From NCBI GenBank assembly GCA_937952975.1, contig CALFXX010000159.1, positions 1-64,000 on the forward strand: a stretch of 64,000 nt of DNA, given 5' to 3'. Below the pieces are notes generated by a model. It searched no databases. It had not been told where the DNA came from and worked only from the letters and a program-made list of their open reading frames with translations. Source of the stretch: an uncultured Alcaligenaceae bacterium. Its GTDB lineage: Bacteria; Pseudomonadota; Gammaproteobacteria; Burkholderiales; Burkholderiaceae_B. Positions within the stretch are counted from its first letter, which is position 1; each line of letters begins with the position of its first letter. Shown here piece after piece: positions 34,343-42,584 of this stretch. The translations under genes and the position numbers were made by a program.

Positions 34343-35122
34343 ATGACATTCGACGAAATCCTCTACGAAGAAGACGGCCCAATCGGCACGATTACGATCA
34401 ATCGTCCCCATGATGGCAACATGTTCACACCAAAAATGTGCCATGAGATTCGTGACTGTATCAACGAGATTCGTCGCGAAACTCGCACCCGTGTCATCGT
34501 CTTAACCGGCTCTGGCGATCGTTTCTTTTGCATTGGCGGACGCAAAGAAGGCATGGAAGACACTCAGCTTTATGCTGGCGTCTTACCGACGCTTGAAATG
34601 TACGAAAGCATCGACCGCCTGCAAAAGCCAGTCATCGCCTCAGTGAACGGTTTTGCCGTCGGCGGCGGCAATGTTCTGCAAATGGTCTGCGACGTGACGA
34701 TTGCCTCAGATACCGCAACGTTCAGACAAGTCGGCCCGATGATGGGTAGCTTCGATGCGGGCTATGGCACTTGGTACCTTGAAGATTTAGTCGGTAAAAA
34801 ACGCGCGAAAGAAATGTGGTTTTCCAATCCCAAGATCCCTGCCAAGCAAGCGCTTGAAATGGGTCTGATCAATCGCGTTGTGCCAGCCGCAGAGTTACGT
34901 GCTGAAACCCGCAAGTGGGCACTCGAGATCGCTGATCGTGGTGCCTTTGCCTTAGCTTCGGTCAAGGCCGCATTCAACGCACGTCATGGCGGCGTCAGCG
35001 GCTTGTCACGGATGGCGCACGATCTGCTGCTGCGCGGCTATCTCGACACCAAAGAACACGATGAGCTTTCAGCATCATTTGCCGAACGTCGCAAACCTGA
35101 TCCGTCTACTTTTGGCCACTAG
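34343..35122 (+). CDS. BadI/MenB-like crotonase: 2-ketocyclohexanecarboxyl-CoA hydrolase candidate
   Basis: 259 residues from the ATG at 34343. It is a crotonase-fold protein but with the MenB/BadI signatures rather than those of ordinary hydratases: V-G-G-G-N-V-L-Q (107-114), V-G-P-M-M-G-S-F-D-A-G-Y-G-T (130-143), G-K-K-R-A-K-E-M-W-F (151-160) and a tail E-R-R-K-P-D. BadI opens a 2-ketocyclohexane-carboxyl-CoA ring hydrolytically to pimeloyl-CoA; MenB does the reverse type of reaction in menaquinone synthesis. No menaquinone genes are here, while AliA/AliB/BadK/BadH-like genes follow, so ring hydrolysis is favoured. Inference from motifs, not proven. Confidence 0.72.
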   Translation: MTFDEILYEEDGPIGTITINRPHDGNMFTPKMCHEIRDCINEIRRETRTRVIVLTGSGDRFFCIGGRKEGMEDTQLYAGVLPTLEMYESIDRLQKPVIASVNGFAVGGGNVLQMVCDVTIASDTATFRQVGPMMGSFDAGYGTWYLEDLVGKKRAKEMWFSNPKIPAKQALEMGLINRVVPAAELRAETRKWALEIADRGAFALASVKAAFNARHGGVSGLSRMAHDLLLRGYLDTKEHDELSASFAERRKPDPSTFGH

Positions 35123-35154
35123 ACTTTTTACATACCGCGTTTAGGTTTACGAAC

Positions 35155-36846
35155 ATGATGTTGACTCTGCACGACCCGCAAAAAACCCGCGAAAACTATG
35201 CCTCGGGGGCTTGGCATGCCGACACCATGTTCGGCCTGTTAACACAACACGCGCAAGCACGCCCAAATGCGATTGCCCTGCGTGATTTGTTCACCACGCT
35301 GACGTGGTCGCAAGTCTTGCACGCCGTTGAGCAGGTGGCATCAGACCTACATCAAGCCGGCTTAAGCGCTGGTGACCGTGTCGCAATCTGGTTGCCTAGC
35401 CGTGTTGAAAGCGTGATTGTATTTATGGCCTGTTCGCGCAACGGCTACGTGTGCTGCCCCTCGCTTCATCAAAGCTATACCTCGGGCGAAATCATTACTC
35501 TGCTCAAGCGTATTCGTTGCAAAGCATTTTTTACGACACTTGGCTATGGGTCGGATGCAGCAACACATCCCATCACTGAGTTACTAGGTGAAGTGCCGAC
35601 ATTGATACGTACTTGTTTGTATGGTGCGACCTTTGCCGATGCCACGCAAACAATTGAACACCAAACAATTGACAATCAAGTCACTGCGCAGCAGACAACG
35701 GTCAATGCAGCGACAACAACTGCCTTACCCCCTGCAGCCACCAACCCAGACAAGATCGTTTACTTAGCCTTCACCTCAGGAACAACCGGTTTGCCCAAAG
35801 GTGTCATGCACAGCGACAACACCTTGTTGGCAAACGGCCGCATGATGGTGCGTGACTGGCATCACGATCAGAACTCTATTCTTGTCGCGCTCAGCCCTTT
35901 AAGCCATCACATTGGTACGGTCGCCATCGAGCAATGGCTTGCAGCGGGCTTGCAACTCGTCATCCATAACTTTGCTGCGGGCAAGCCTGCGCTTGACTGG
36001 ATCATTGAAAGCCAAGGCACCTATGTCATGGGCGTTCCAACACACGCCATGGATATTCTTGAAGATGTTCGCCGTCGTAGTTTGACTGCGATGGGCAAGG
36101 TGACGTCGTTTTATATGGCTGGCTCACCGATACCACGTGAAGTCGCTGAACAATTTTTGCGGATTGGTGTCAAGCCACAAAACGTCTACGGCATGACCGA
36201 AAACGGGTCACATCAATACACCTTACCTAGCGATCCAACCAACACGATTGTGGCCACATGCGGGCGTGCCGCACAAGGCTACGAAGTGCGAATTTTTGAT
36301 GCCGAACATCCCGACAACGAAGTCGCGCAGGGTCAGGTCGGTGAGATTGGCGGTCGCGGAGGTCTGCTGATGCTTGGCTATTTTGACGATCAAACTGCGA
36401 CTGAAAACTCTTTTAACCGCTCTGGCTGGTTTATGAGTGGCGATCTCGGTGTGTTTGACGAACAAGGCTGTCTGCAAATCGTTGGGCGTAAAAAAGATTT
36501 AATTATTCGTGGCGGGCACAACATTCACCCAGCGCGCATCGAAGACTTGACCCACAGACACCCTGATGTCGTGAAGGCCGCTGTGTTTCCAATTGCCGAT
36601 GATCGCTTAGGCGAGCGCGTCTGCCTCTCGATTTTGCAGCGTGCGGGCGCCACGATTGACCCTCAACAAGTTTTACAGCACTTGCACGAGGTCGGCTTAT
36701 CAAAATACGACATGCCTGAATACTTTATTGTGCTGCCTGCCTTTCCGCTGACGGCAAGCGGTAAGATTTTAAAACGCGAGCTTATTGAAATGACTAAGCG
36801 CGGGGACATCAAGCCCTCCCCAGTTCGCTGGAGGGCGCCGAGCTGA
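35155..36846 (+). CDS. Acid-CoA ligase (AMP-forming), cyclohexanecarboxylate-CoA ligase-like
   Basis: 563 residues. ANL-family adenylating enzyme: P-loop T-S-G-T-T-G-L-P-K-G (207-216), the aromatic motif Y-G-M-T-E-N (about 345), G-R-K-K-D-L-I-I-R-G-G (about 445) and the C-terminal catalytic lysine in T-A-S-G-K-I-L-K-R-E. It makes an acyl-CoA from a free carboxylic acid and ATP. Its operon suggests an alicyclic acid. A Gln/Thr-rich segment (161-198) just before the P-loop looks like an inserted linker. Start at either of two adjacent ATGs (35155, 35158). Confidence 0.88.
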   Translation: MMLTLHDPQKTRENYASGAWHADTMFGLLTQHAQARPNAIALRDLFTTLTWSQVLHAVEQVASDLHQAGLSAGDRVAIWLPSRVESVIVFMACSRNGYVCCPSLHQSYTSGEIITLLKRIRCKAFFTTLGYGSDAATHPITELLGEVPTLIRTCLYGATFADATQTIEHQTIDNQVTAQQTTVNAATTTALPPAATNPDKIVYLAFTSGTTGLPKGVMHSDNTLLANGRMMVRDWHHDQNSILVALSPLSHHIGTVAIEQWLAAGLQLVIHNFAAGKPALDWIIESQGTYVMGVPTHAMDILEDVRRRSLTAMGKVTSFYMAGSPIPREVAEQFLRIGVKPQNVYGMTENGSHQYTLPSDPTNTIVATCGRAAQGYEVRIFDAEHPDNEVAQGQVGEIGGRGGLLMLGYFDDQTATENSFNRSGWFMSGDLGVFDEQGCLQIVGRKKDLIIRGGHNIHPARIEDLTHRHPDVVKAAVFPIADDRLGERVCLSILQRAGATIDPQQVLQHLHEVGLSKYDMPEYFIVLPAFPLTASGKILKRELIEMTKRGDIKPSPVRWRAPS

Positions 36847-37000
36847 TGCCTGTGGCTTTTGAACACCATCATATCGCTCGCATGTATTACCTAGCTTAGC
36901 CCGTGACTTCGCCTGCACCTCTCCCGAAGCCACTCAGCCTAGCGCTCCACTCAGACTTTGAAGCATCACCAAGTTGATCTAATCTTAAAGGCAGTCGAAC

Positions 37001-37783
37001 ATGGCGGTAGAACTTTCCATTGAACAGGGCCTAGCCCACCTGCATCTCAATCGCCCCAAGGCATTAAACGCCTTAAGCTTTGGGATCTTGCAAGACCTTA
37101 ACAATGCGCTGGCTCAAATTGAGCAAGCGATCGAGCAACAACACGTCCGCGGCCTGATCATCACCGGCGCAGGCGAAAAATCTTTCTGTGCCGGGGCCGA
37201 TATCCCTGAGTTGCTTGGTCGCACTCTTATGCAACAACACGAAGGCGCTCGTCTCGGGCAAGAAGTCTTTAATCGTATCAGCGCTTTGCGTATCCCGTCG
37301 GTCGCCGTGATCCATGGTTATGCCTTTGGTGGTGGCCTTGAACTTGCGCTGTCTTGCACCTTTCGTATCGCCACGGCGCGTGCCAAAATGGGTTTGCCAG
37401 AAATTAAGCTGGGCTTAATTCCAGGCTACGGTGGTACACAACGTCTACCCCGCTTGATTGGAGAAGGTCGCGCACTCGACATCATCTTGTCAGGGCGCAC
37501 CGTCGAAGCCATTGAGGCCGAACGTATTGGCTTAGTCACTCGCTTAGTCGCAGAAGGCAATCCTTACACCCTTGGTACCGAATTTTTAGCGCCTTATCTC
37601 AAACATGGCCTCCTGGCACTTGAGATGGCACGCCAGGCGATTTCGCGAGGTGTACAAACAACACTCGAACAAGGTCTAAAAATTGAGCGTGATTTATCAA
37701 CCTTAATTTTTCAAACTGCCGACGCAAACGAAGGCATGACCGCGTTTGTTGAAAAACGCCCCGCCGCATTCAAGGATCATTAA
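37001..37783 (+). CDS. Enoyl-CoA hydratase (BadK-like candidate)
   Basis: 260 residues, standard crotonase. Oxyanion-hole motifs S-F-C-A-G-A-D-I and G-G-G-L-E-L-A-L are present, and both catalytic glutamates are visible (G-G-L-E-L and G-L-P-E-I-K-L-G), so true hydratase activity is likely. In the alicyclic pathway the matching step is hydration of cyclohex-1-ene-carboxyl-CoA. It lies between the CoA ligase and the SDR gene. Its close partner at 34343 is a different type of crotonase. Confidence 0.88.
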   Translation: MAVELSIEQGLAHLHLNRPKALNALSFGILQDLNNALAQIEQAIEQQHVRGLIITGAGEKSFCAGADIPELLGRTLMQQHEGARLGQEVFNRISALRIPSVAVIHGYAFGGGLELALSCTFRIATARAKMGLPEIKLGLIPGYGGTQRLPRLIGEGRALDIILSGRTVEAIEAERIGLVTRLVAEGNPYTLGTEFLAPYLKHGLLALEMARQAISRGVQTTLEQGLKIERDLSTLIFQTADANEGMTAFVEKRPAAFKDH

Positions 37784-37906
37784 GTCTTTGACTGAAAGCT
37801 AAATCGTTTTCGAGGGGCTAATGATTACCGTCGATCCACTATCGGGCGCCAAACCCACTTGCTAACCTAGACTCACTTTTATCTACGATCTTTTTTCAGG
37901 CAAAAC

Positions 37907-38665
37907 ATGAGCACTTCATCAACTAAAGGCTGCATTATCGTCACAGGCGCGAGTCGCGGCATCGGCGCGGCGATCGCACTTGGTCTGGCGCAAGCGGGCT
38001 ACGCGGTCGGCTGCCTGTCACGCTCGGGCGAGACACCGCAAATTACTGGCGCCACAACAGAACTCGCCAAACACTGGTTCAGCGCCAAGTGCGATGTCAG
38101 TCGCCCCGAGCAATTAGCCGCAGCCTTTGCTGACATTGCACAACGTACGGGCCAACCCCTCGTTGGGCTGGTCAATAACGCAGGCATCCACTCACAAGAT
38201 CGTGTGCAAGACATTGCTGAACAAGAGTTCAAAAACGTCATGGATGTCAATGCCTACTCGGTGTTGGCCGCGAGTCAAACCATTTACCCTCACCTGCTAG
38301 AAAACAAAGGCGGCATGATCGTCAATATCGGTTCGTTTTACGACAAGCTTGGCGTCAAACAGCACCTGACCTACTGCGCGACAAAAGCGGCCGTGGGTGC
38401 GATGACCCGCTGCATGGCTGTTGAGTGGGCATCAAAGGGCATTCGCGTACTCAACGTCGCCCCCGGCTTTGTGATGACAGACTTCAATCGCGAGATGATT
38501 CAAAAAGGGCCGCTCGCCGAATATCTGGCTAAACGGATTCCATCGGGCGTAGCCGGCGAGGCGCAAGATATCGGTAATTTGGTTACCTCACTTTTTGTTT
38601 TGAATTCACCTTATATGACGGGCGAAACCATCTATATTGATGGCGCACACGGAATGTTGCAGTAA
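37907..38665 (+). CDS. SDR-family dehydrogenase (BadH-like candidate)
   Basis: 252 residues, classical SDR. T-G-A-S-R-G-I-G for NAD(P), N-N-A-G, catalytic serine in N-I-G-S-F, and Y-C-A-T-K (the Y-x-x-x-K motif) are all intact, in contrast to the two degenerate SDRs in this window. In the proposed route it would oxidise 2-hydroxycyclohexane-carboxyl-CoA to the ketone that the BadI-like enzyme opens. An acyl-carrier-type reductase is the alternative. Next gene is an acyl-CoA dehydrogenase. Confidence 0.88.
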   Translation: MSTSSTKGCIIVTGASRGIGAAIALGLAQAGYAVGCLSRSGETPQITGATTELAKHWFSAKCDVSRPEQLAAAFADIAQRTGQPLVGLVNNAGIHSQDRVQDIAEQEFKNVMDVNAYSVLAASQTIYPHLLENKGGMIVNIGSFYDKLGVKQHLTYCATKAAVGAMTRCMAVEWASKGIRVLNVAPGFVMTDFNREMIQKGPLAEYLAKRIPSGVAGEAQDIGNLVTSLFVLNSPYMTGETIYIDGAHGMLQ

Positions 38666-38720
38666 AAATAGCTTTGGGCGCCCTTCTCATCCAGAACGGC
38701 GAAGCTTCACGGAGTAAGAG

Positions 38721-39896
38721 ATGAATGTATTAGAACGATTAGATGCCGCGCAACCATGGACCCAAGAAGAAACCATGCTGCTCGATTCAGTCAAGCAACT
38801 GGCCACTGAAAAAATTGCACCACGGGCTGCGCATTACGATCAGACGGCAGAGTTTCCATGGGATAACGTTCAAGAGATCAACAATCTGGGGCTGAACGCG
38901 ATGTTCATCCCCGAAGCCTATGGTGGCGCCCCGTTGTCGTACGCATGCTACCTAGCCTGTGTGCGCGAGATCAGCGAAGCATGCGCCTCGACCGGTATTA
39001 TTTGGGCCACCAACTTTCATGCCATCAAACCTTTAATGGATTTTGGTAACGAAGAGCAAAAGCTTCGACTACTGCCTCGAATGGCTGAAGGAGGATTAGC
39101 TTCCTTGGTCATTACTGAACCCACCGCGGGTTCAGACGCGACCGGAATGAAAACCACCTTCACGCCCGACGGTGATTCGATCATCATGAACGGCAGCAAG
39201 ATCTTTATTTCTAATGGAGATGTTGCTGACCTTTATATCGTGTTTGGAAAATGGAGCGAAATCGCGGGCGACAAAGAGTCGATTTCGGCGGTCGTACTTG
39301 AAAAAGGGACTGCGGGGTTTAGCGTCACGGGCACTGAAGACAAAATGGGCACGCGAGCTTCAGGCACCGCCTCGCTGTCGTTTGATCAAGTACGTATCCC
39401 ACGTGCGAACCTGCTGTGCGAGCCAGGCGATGGCTTAAAAATATTACTTGCCTCACTCAACAAGTCACGACCCAGCGTTGCCGCACATGCACTGGGTATC
39501 GCACGCGCCGCGTTTAAGGATGCGATCGCGTACATGAATGATCGCCGTCAGTCGGGCAAACGCCTGCTCGAGTTTCAAGGTTTGCAATTTAATGTAGCTG
39601 ATCTGGCTGCTGAACTTGTGATGGTTGAGTCGTGGTTGTGGCGCGTCGCTCAACTGATCGAAACCAATGCACCAAATGTCGGGATCGAGGCATCGATCCT
39701 AAAGTTGAAAGCCACTGATCTTGCGATGCGAATCGCCACGGATGCTGTTCAGTTTTTAGGCGGCTATGGTTACTGCAAAGACTACCGCGTCGAACGCTTA
39801 ATGCGCGACGCCAAAATTACTCAAATCTGGGAAGGCACCAATCAAATTCATCGTCAATTGATTGGCCGTAGTTTTCTGAAAAAGGAAAAGCGTTGA
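38721..39896 (+). CDS. Acyl-CoA dehydrogenase (AliB-like candidate)
   Basis: 391 residues. FAD flavoprotein with V-I-T-E-P-T-A-G-S-D (about 134-143) and the catalytic glutamate in I-W-E-G-T-N-Q-I near residue 375, as in short- and medium-chain enzymes. It introduces the 2,3-double bond in an acyl-CoA; in the proposed alicyclic route this is the ring dehydrogenation. GTAAGAG precedes the ATG. It overlaps the next gene by 4 bases. Confidence 0.93.
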   Translation: MNVLERLDAAQPWTQEETMLLDSVKQLATEKIAPRAAHYDQTAEFPWDNVQEINNLGLNAMFIPEAYGGAPLSYACYLACVREISEACASTGIIWATNFHAIKPLMDFGNEEQKLRLLPRMAEGGLASLVITEPTAGSDATGMKTTFTPDGDSIIMNGSKIFISNGDVADLYIVFGKWSEIAGDKESISAVVLEKGTAGFSVTGTEDKMGTRASGTASLSFDQVRIPRANLLCEPGDGLKILLASLNKSRPSVAAHALGIARAAFKDAIAYMNDRRQSGKRLLEFQGLQFNVADLAAELVMVESWLWRVAQLIETNAPNVGIEASILKLKATDLAMRIATDAVQFLGGYGYCKDYRVERLMRDAKITQIWEGTNQIHRQLIGRSFLKKEKR

Positions 39897-40768
39897 ACTC
39901 TTCAAAAACCATCGGGATCGTTGGCTGTGGCACCATGGGCACTGGCATTGCGATCGTTGCAGCTCGGGCGGGTTTTAAAACACGCATCTATGACGTTAAA
40001 CCTGAGCCACTCGAAAACGCGCGTAAGCAAGCGGCTGCCTTTCTGAAAAAATCGGTCGAGCGCGGCAAACTCGCAGCGGGCGAAGATGCCCTCATTATGG
40101 CTCAATTTTTAACCACCACTGAAGCAAAAGACTTCTCAGACTGCGATCTGGTGATTGAAGCGGTGTTTGAAGACCTCAAGGTCAAGCACTCGATCTTTAA
40201 ATTACTCAATGACATTTGCCCTGCGCATACGATCTTTGCCTCAAACACTTCAACGATCTCGATCACAGAAATTGCAGGCGGGTCAGGGCGTGCGGATCGT
40301 TTTGTTGGCATGCATTTTTGCCTGCCCGCACAGTTAATGAAGCTCGTTGAAATGTCGCCGGGCATGAACACCTCAGAGGAAACTTTTAGCGAAGCATGGA
40401 AACTATGTGAAGCGCTTGGCCAAAAGCCCGTACGCACCCGCGATACACCCGGCTTTATCTTGAATTACTTTTTAATCCCCTTTAATAACGATGTCATCAA
40501 TCTGATTGATCAGGGCGTCGCTGATGCCGCCAACATTGACCTGGCAGTCAAGACGGCCTTGGGCTATCCGCTGGGGCCGCTAGAACTCTTGGATATGGTT
40601 GGCATGGATACTCAAATCTTGCTGTGCGAAGCCATGCACGGGCTCACCAACGAGCCTCGTGCGGCCTGCCCGCCACTGGTCAAGCGCATGATCGGCGCCG
40701 GTCGCCTCGGTCGCAAAACAGGTCAAGGGTTTCATACCTATGACAGCAACAAGATTTTTGGAGCCTGA
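39893..40768 (+). CDS. 3-hydroxyacyl-CoA dehydrogenase (PaaH/FadB-like N-terminal half)
   Basis: 291 residues, with N-terminal NAD-binding G-C-G-T-M-G-T-G (11-18) and the 3HCDH C-terminal domain. Catalytic features S-N-T-S-T-I-S, the histidine in V-G-M-H-F-C and N-Y-F-L-I-P are seen (usual E/N pairs). Start is a TTG at 39893 overlapping the previous stop, with AAGGAAAAG upstream. The next gene, two bases away, encodes the second half found fused to this domain in PaaH-type enzymes. It oxidises a 3-hydroxyacyl-CoA to the 3-keto form. Confidence 0.88.
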   Translation: MNSSKTIGIVGCGTMGTGIAIVAARAGFKTRIYDVKPEPLENARKQAAAFLKKSVERGKLAAGEDALIMAQFLTTTEAKDFSDCDLVIEAVFEDLKVKHSIFKLLNDICPAHTIFASNTSTISITEIAGGSGRADRFVGMHFCLPAQLMKLVEMSPGMNTSEETFSEAWKLCEALGQKPVRTRDTPGFILNYFLIPFNNDVINLIDQGVADAANIDLAVKTALGYPLGPLELLDMVGMDTQILLCEAMHGLTNEPRAACPPLVKRMIGAGRLGRKTGQGFHTYDSNKIFGA

Positions 40769-40770
40769 GC

Positions 40771-41436
40771 ATGAGCTATCAAATTATTCAAGCCGAAGAG
40801 AGTCGCTCATTTCCTGAGGCTCACGCGTTTATTCAGCAAGCAAGTAAAGAAGGTACTGGTGTGGTGTATATCGGCACCGATGCCGGCGAGGCCTATGACG
40901 AGGCACGCGACGAGCACGCAACAGCAAGCTTTGTTGCCCTTGAACTTGAAAACGAATGTCTAGGCGTGCACATTGCCGACGATAACGGCCCCACAAATGT
41001 TGTCGGCTTTGCGCGCTTCAGATTGGGCGATGATGCCCCCACTCAACTGGTTGAGCTAGTGCGTATGCCCTACACCTCGGATGCCGCAGTGGCAGCCGCC
41101 AAAGCAGCTTTCGAGGCGGCAGGTCTGGTGGTCGCCACCTGCAATGATTTTCCGGGCCGTATCCTGAATCGCCTGATTCGTCCCTATTACAACGCTGCGC
41201 TACGTCGCTTAGACGAGGGGTTGGCCTCGGCCAATGATATGGATATGACACTGCGTTTAGGTCTAGGCTACCCAGAAGGGCCTATCGCCCTCTTAAACCG
41301 TTCAGGCCTGCACCATCACTTTGAAGTGACGCAAGACCTGTACGAGCAACTTGGTCAAGAAGCCTACGCGCCGGCACGTCGTGCACGCAACGCCTGGCTC
41401 AAACAATTTCAAGAGACCAATGATGCAGCCTCTTGA
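40771..41436 (+). CDS. 3HCDH protein with reduced Rossmann fold (PaaH-like C-terminal half)
   Basis: 221 residues. The first about 115 residues have strands and helices of a small Rossmann-like domain without the G-x-G-x-x-G motif, and the rest is a 3HCDH C-terminal domain: D-F-P-G-R-I-L-N-R-L-I-R-P-Y-Y-N-A-A, then G-L-G-Y-P-E-G-P-I-A-L-L. This matches the extra C-terminal part of long PaaH-type 3-hydroxyadipyl-CoA dehydrogenases (the 3HCDH_RFF domain), encoded here as a separate gene. It probably pairs with the preceding product and is unlikely to bind NAD itself. Confidence 0.8.
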   Translation: MSYQIIQAEESRSFPEAHAFIQQASKEGTGVVYIGTDAGEAYDEARDEHATASFVALELENECLGVHIADDNGPTNVVGFARFRLGDDAPTQLVELVRMPYTSDAAVAAAKAAFEAAGLVVATCNDFPGRILNRLIRPYYNAALRRLDEGLASANDMDMTLRLGLGYPEGPIALLNRSGLHHHFEVTQDLYEQLGQEAYAPARRARNAWLKQFQETNDAAS

Positions 41437-42529
41437 GGGCGTGAAGGTACTGGACTTCAGTACCTTATTACCAGGCCCGATGTGCACGCTTTTGCTCGCC
41501 GACGCGGGTGCAGACGTCATCAAAATTGAACGCAAAGACGGCGATGAGATGCGCTCGTACACGCCAAAATTCGGCACAGACAGCGTCAACTTTGCCTTAC
41601 TCAATCGCGGTAAAAAATCGATCGTCGCAGATCTGAAATCGCCAGACACCATCAAACAAATTCAAGCCCTCGTTGCGCAAGCAGACGTACTGGTTGAGCA
41701 GTTTCGGCCGGGCGTGATGGATCGTCTTGGACTTGGCTACGAAGCTGTTGCAAAAATCAACCCACGCCTCGTCTATTGCTCCATCACTGGCTACGGGCAA
41801 ACGGGCCCTTACGCGCAGGTTGCAGCACACGATATGAATTACCAAGCGCAGACTGGCATGGTCGGACTCAGCGGCGATGCCCACGGGACACCGAGTGTGC
41901 CGCCCGTGCTCACGGCTGATCTTGCTGGAGGCGCGTACCCGGCGGTCATGAACATTTTGCTGGGACTGCGCAAACGGGATCGCGACGGCGTCGGTTGCCA
42001 CCTCGACATCTCAATGGCTGACAATTTGTTCCCGCTCATGTACTGGGGTTTGGGTAATGGTTGGGCCGCGGGTCAATGGCCGCGTGGAGGCGATGACTTG
42101 GTGACAGGCGGCAGCCCACGCTACCAAATTTATCAAACCTCTGACAATAAGTTTTTGAGCGCCGCCCCCCTAGAAGAAAAATTCTGGGGTAATTTTTTAA
42201 CCGCCATCGGTGCACCCGAGCTACAAAATATTGACAACGCCGCATTGGTCAAAGCCAGTATCGCAAAGATCATTGCTCAGCACCCCGTCGCCTACTGGAA
42301 CGCCCGCTTCGCGGGCTTGGACACGTGTGTCTGCGAGGTCATTGGGCTTGAACAAGCCGTTCAAGACCCTCATTTTCAGGCACGCGGCGTCTTTAACCGT
42401 CGTATCACGACGGCTTCAGGCGACGCAATACCCGCTCTACCCACGCCCGTCAGCACCGTATTCTTGGCCACACACACTGACCAACGTAGTCCTGATTTAG
42501 GACAACACACAGACGAAATATTGAAATAA
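41420..42529 (+). CDS. Class III CoA-transferase (CaiB/BaiF family)
   Basis: 369 residues from the ATG at 41420 (or 41423), overlapping the previous gene by 17 bases; the open frame further upstream is inside that gene. Begins L-E-G-V-K-V-L-D-F-S-T-L-L-P-G-P-M-C-T, with K-I-E-R-K-D-G-D following. The active-site aspartate is expected in A-H-D-M-N-Y (about 150). This branch resembles alpha-methylacyl-CoA racemase and succinyl-CoA transferases. It is the second CoA-transferase of the operon. Confidence 0.9.
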   Translation: MMQPLEGVKVLDFSTLLPGPMCTLLLADAGADVIKIERKDGDEMRSYTPKFGTDSVNFALLNRGKKSIVADLKSPDTIKQIQALVAQADVLVEQFRPGVMDRLGLGYEAVAKINPRLVYCSITGYGQTGPYAQVAAHDMNYQAQTGMVGLSGDAHGTPSVPPVLTADLAGGAYPAVMNILLGLRKRDRDGVGCHLDISMADNLFPLMYWGLGNGWAAGQWPRGGDDLVTGGSPRYQIYQTSDNKFLSAAPLEEKFWGNFLTAIGAPELQNIDNAALVKASIAKIIAQHPVAYWNARFAGLDTCVCEVIGLEQAVQDPHFQARGVFNRRITTASGDAIPALPTPVSTVFLATHTDQRSPDLGQHTDEILK

Positions 42530-42584
42530 TCTAGAGCATCCGCTTTACAATCAGTACATATAAAAATATATCTGGAGACAGCCC

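Noticed and set aside
34343..35122. MenB (dihydroxynaphthoyl-CoA synthase) as first choice
   Set aside because: Motifs allow it, but no other menaquinone gene is present and the neighbours form a degradation pathway; kept as an alternative.
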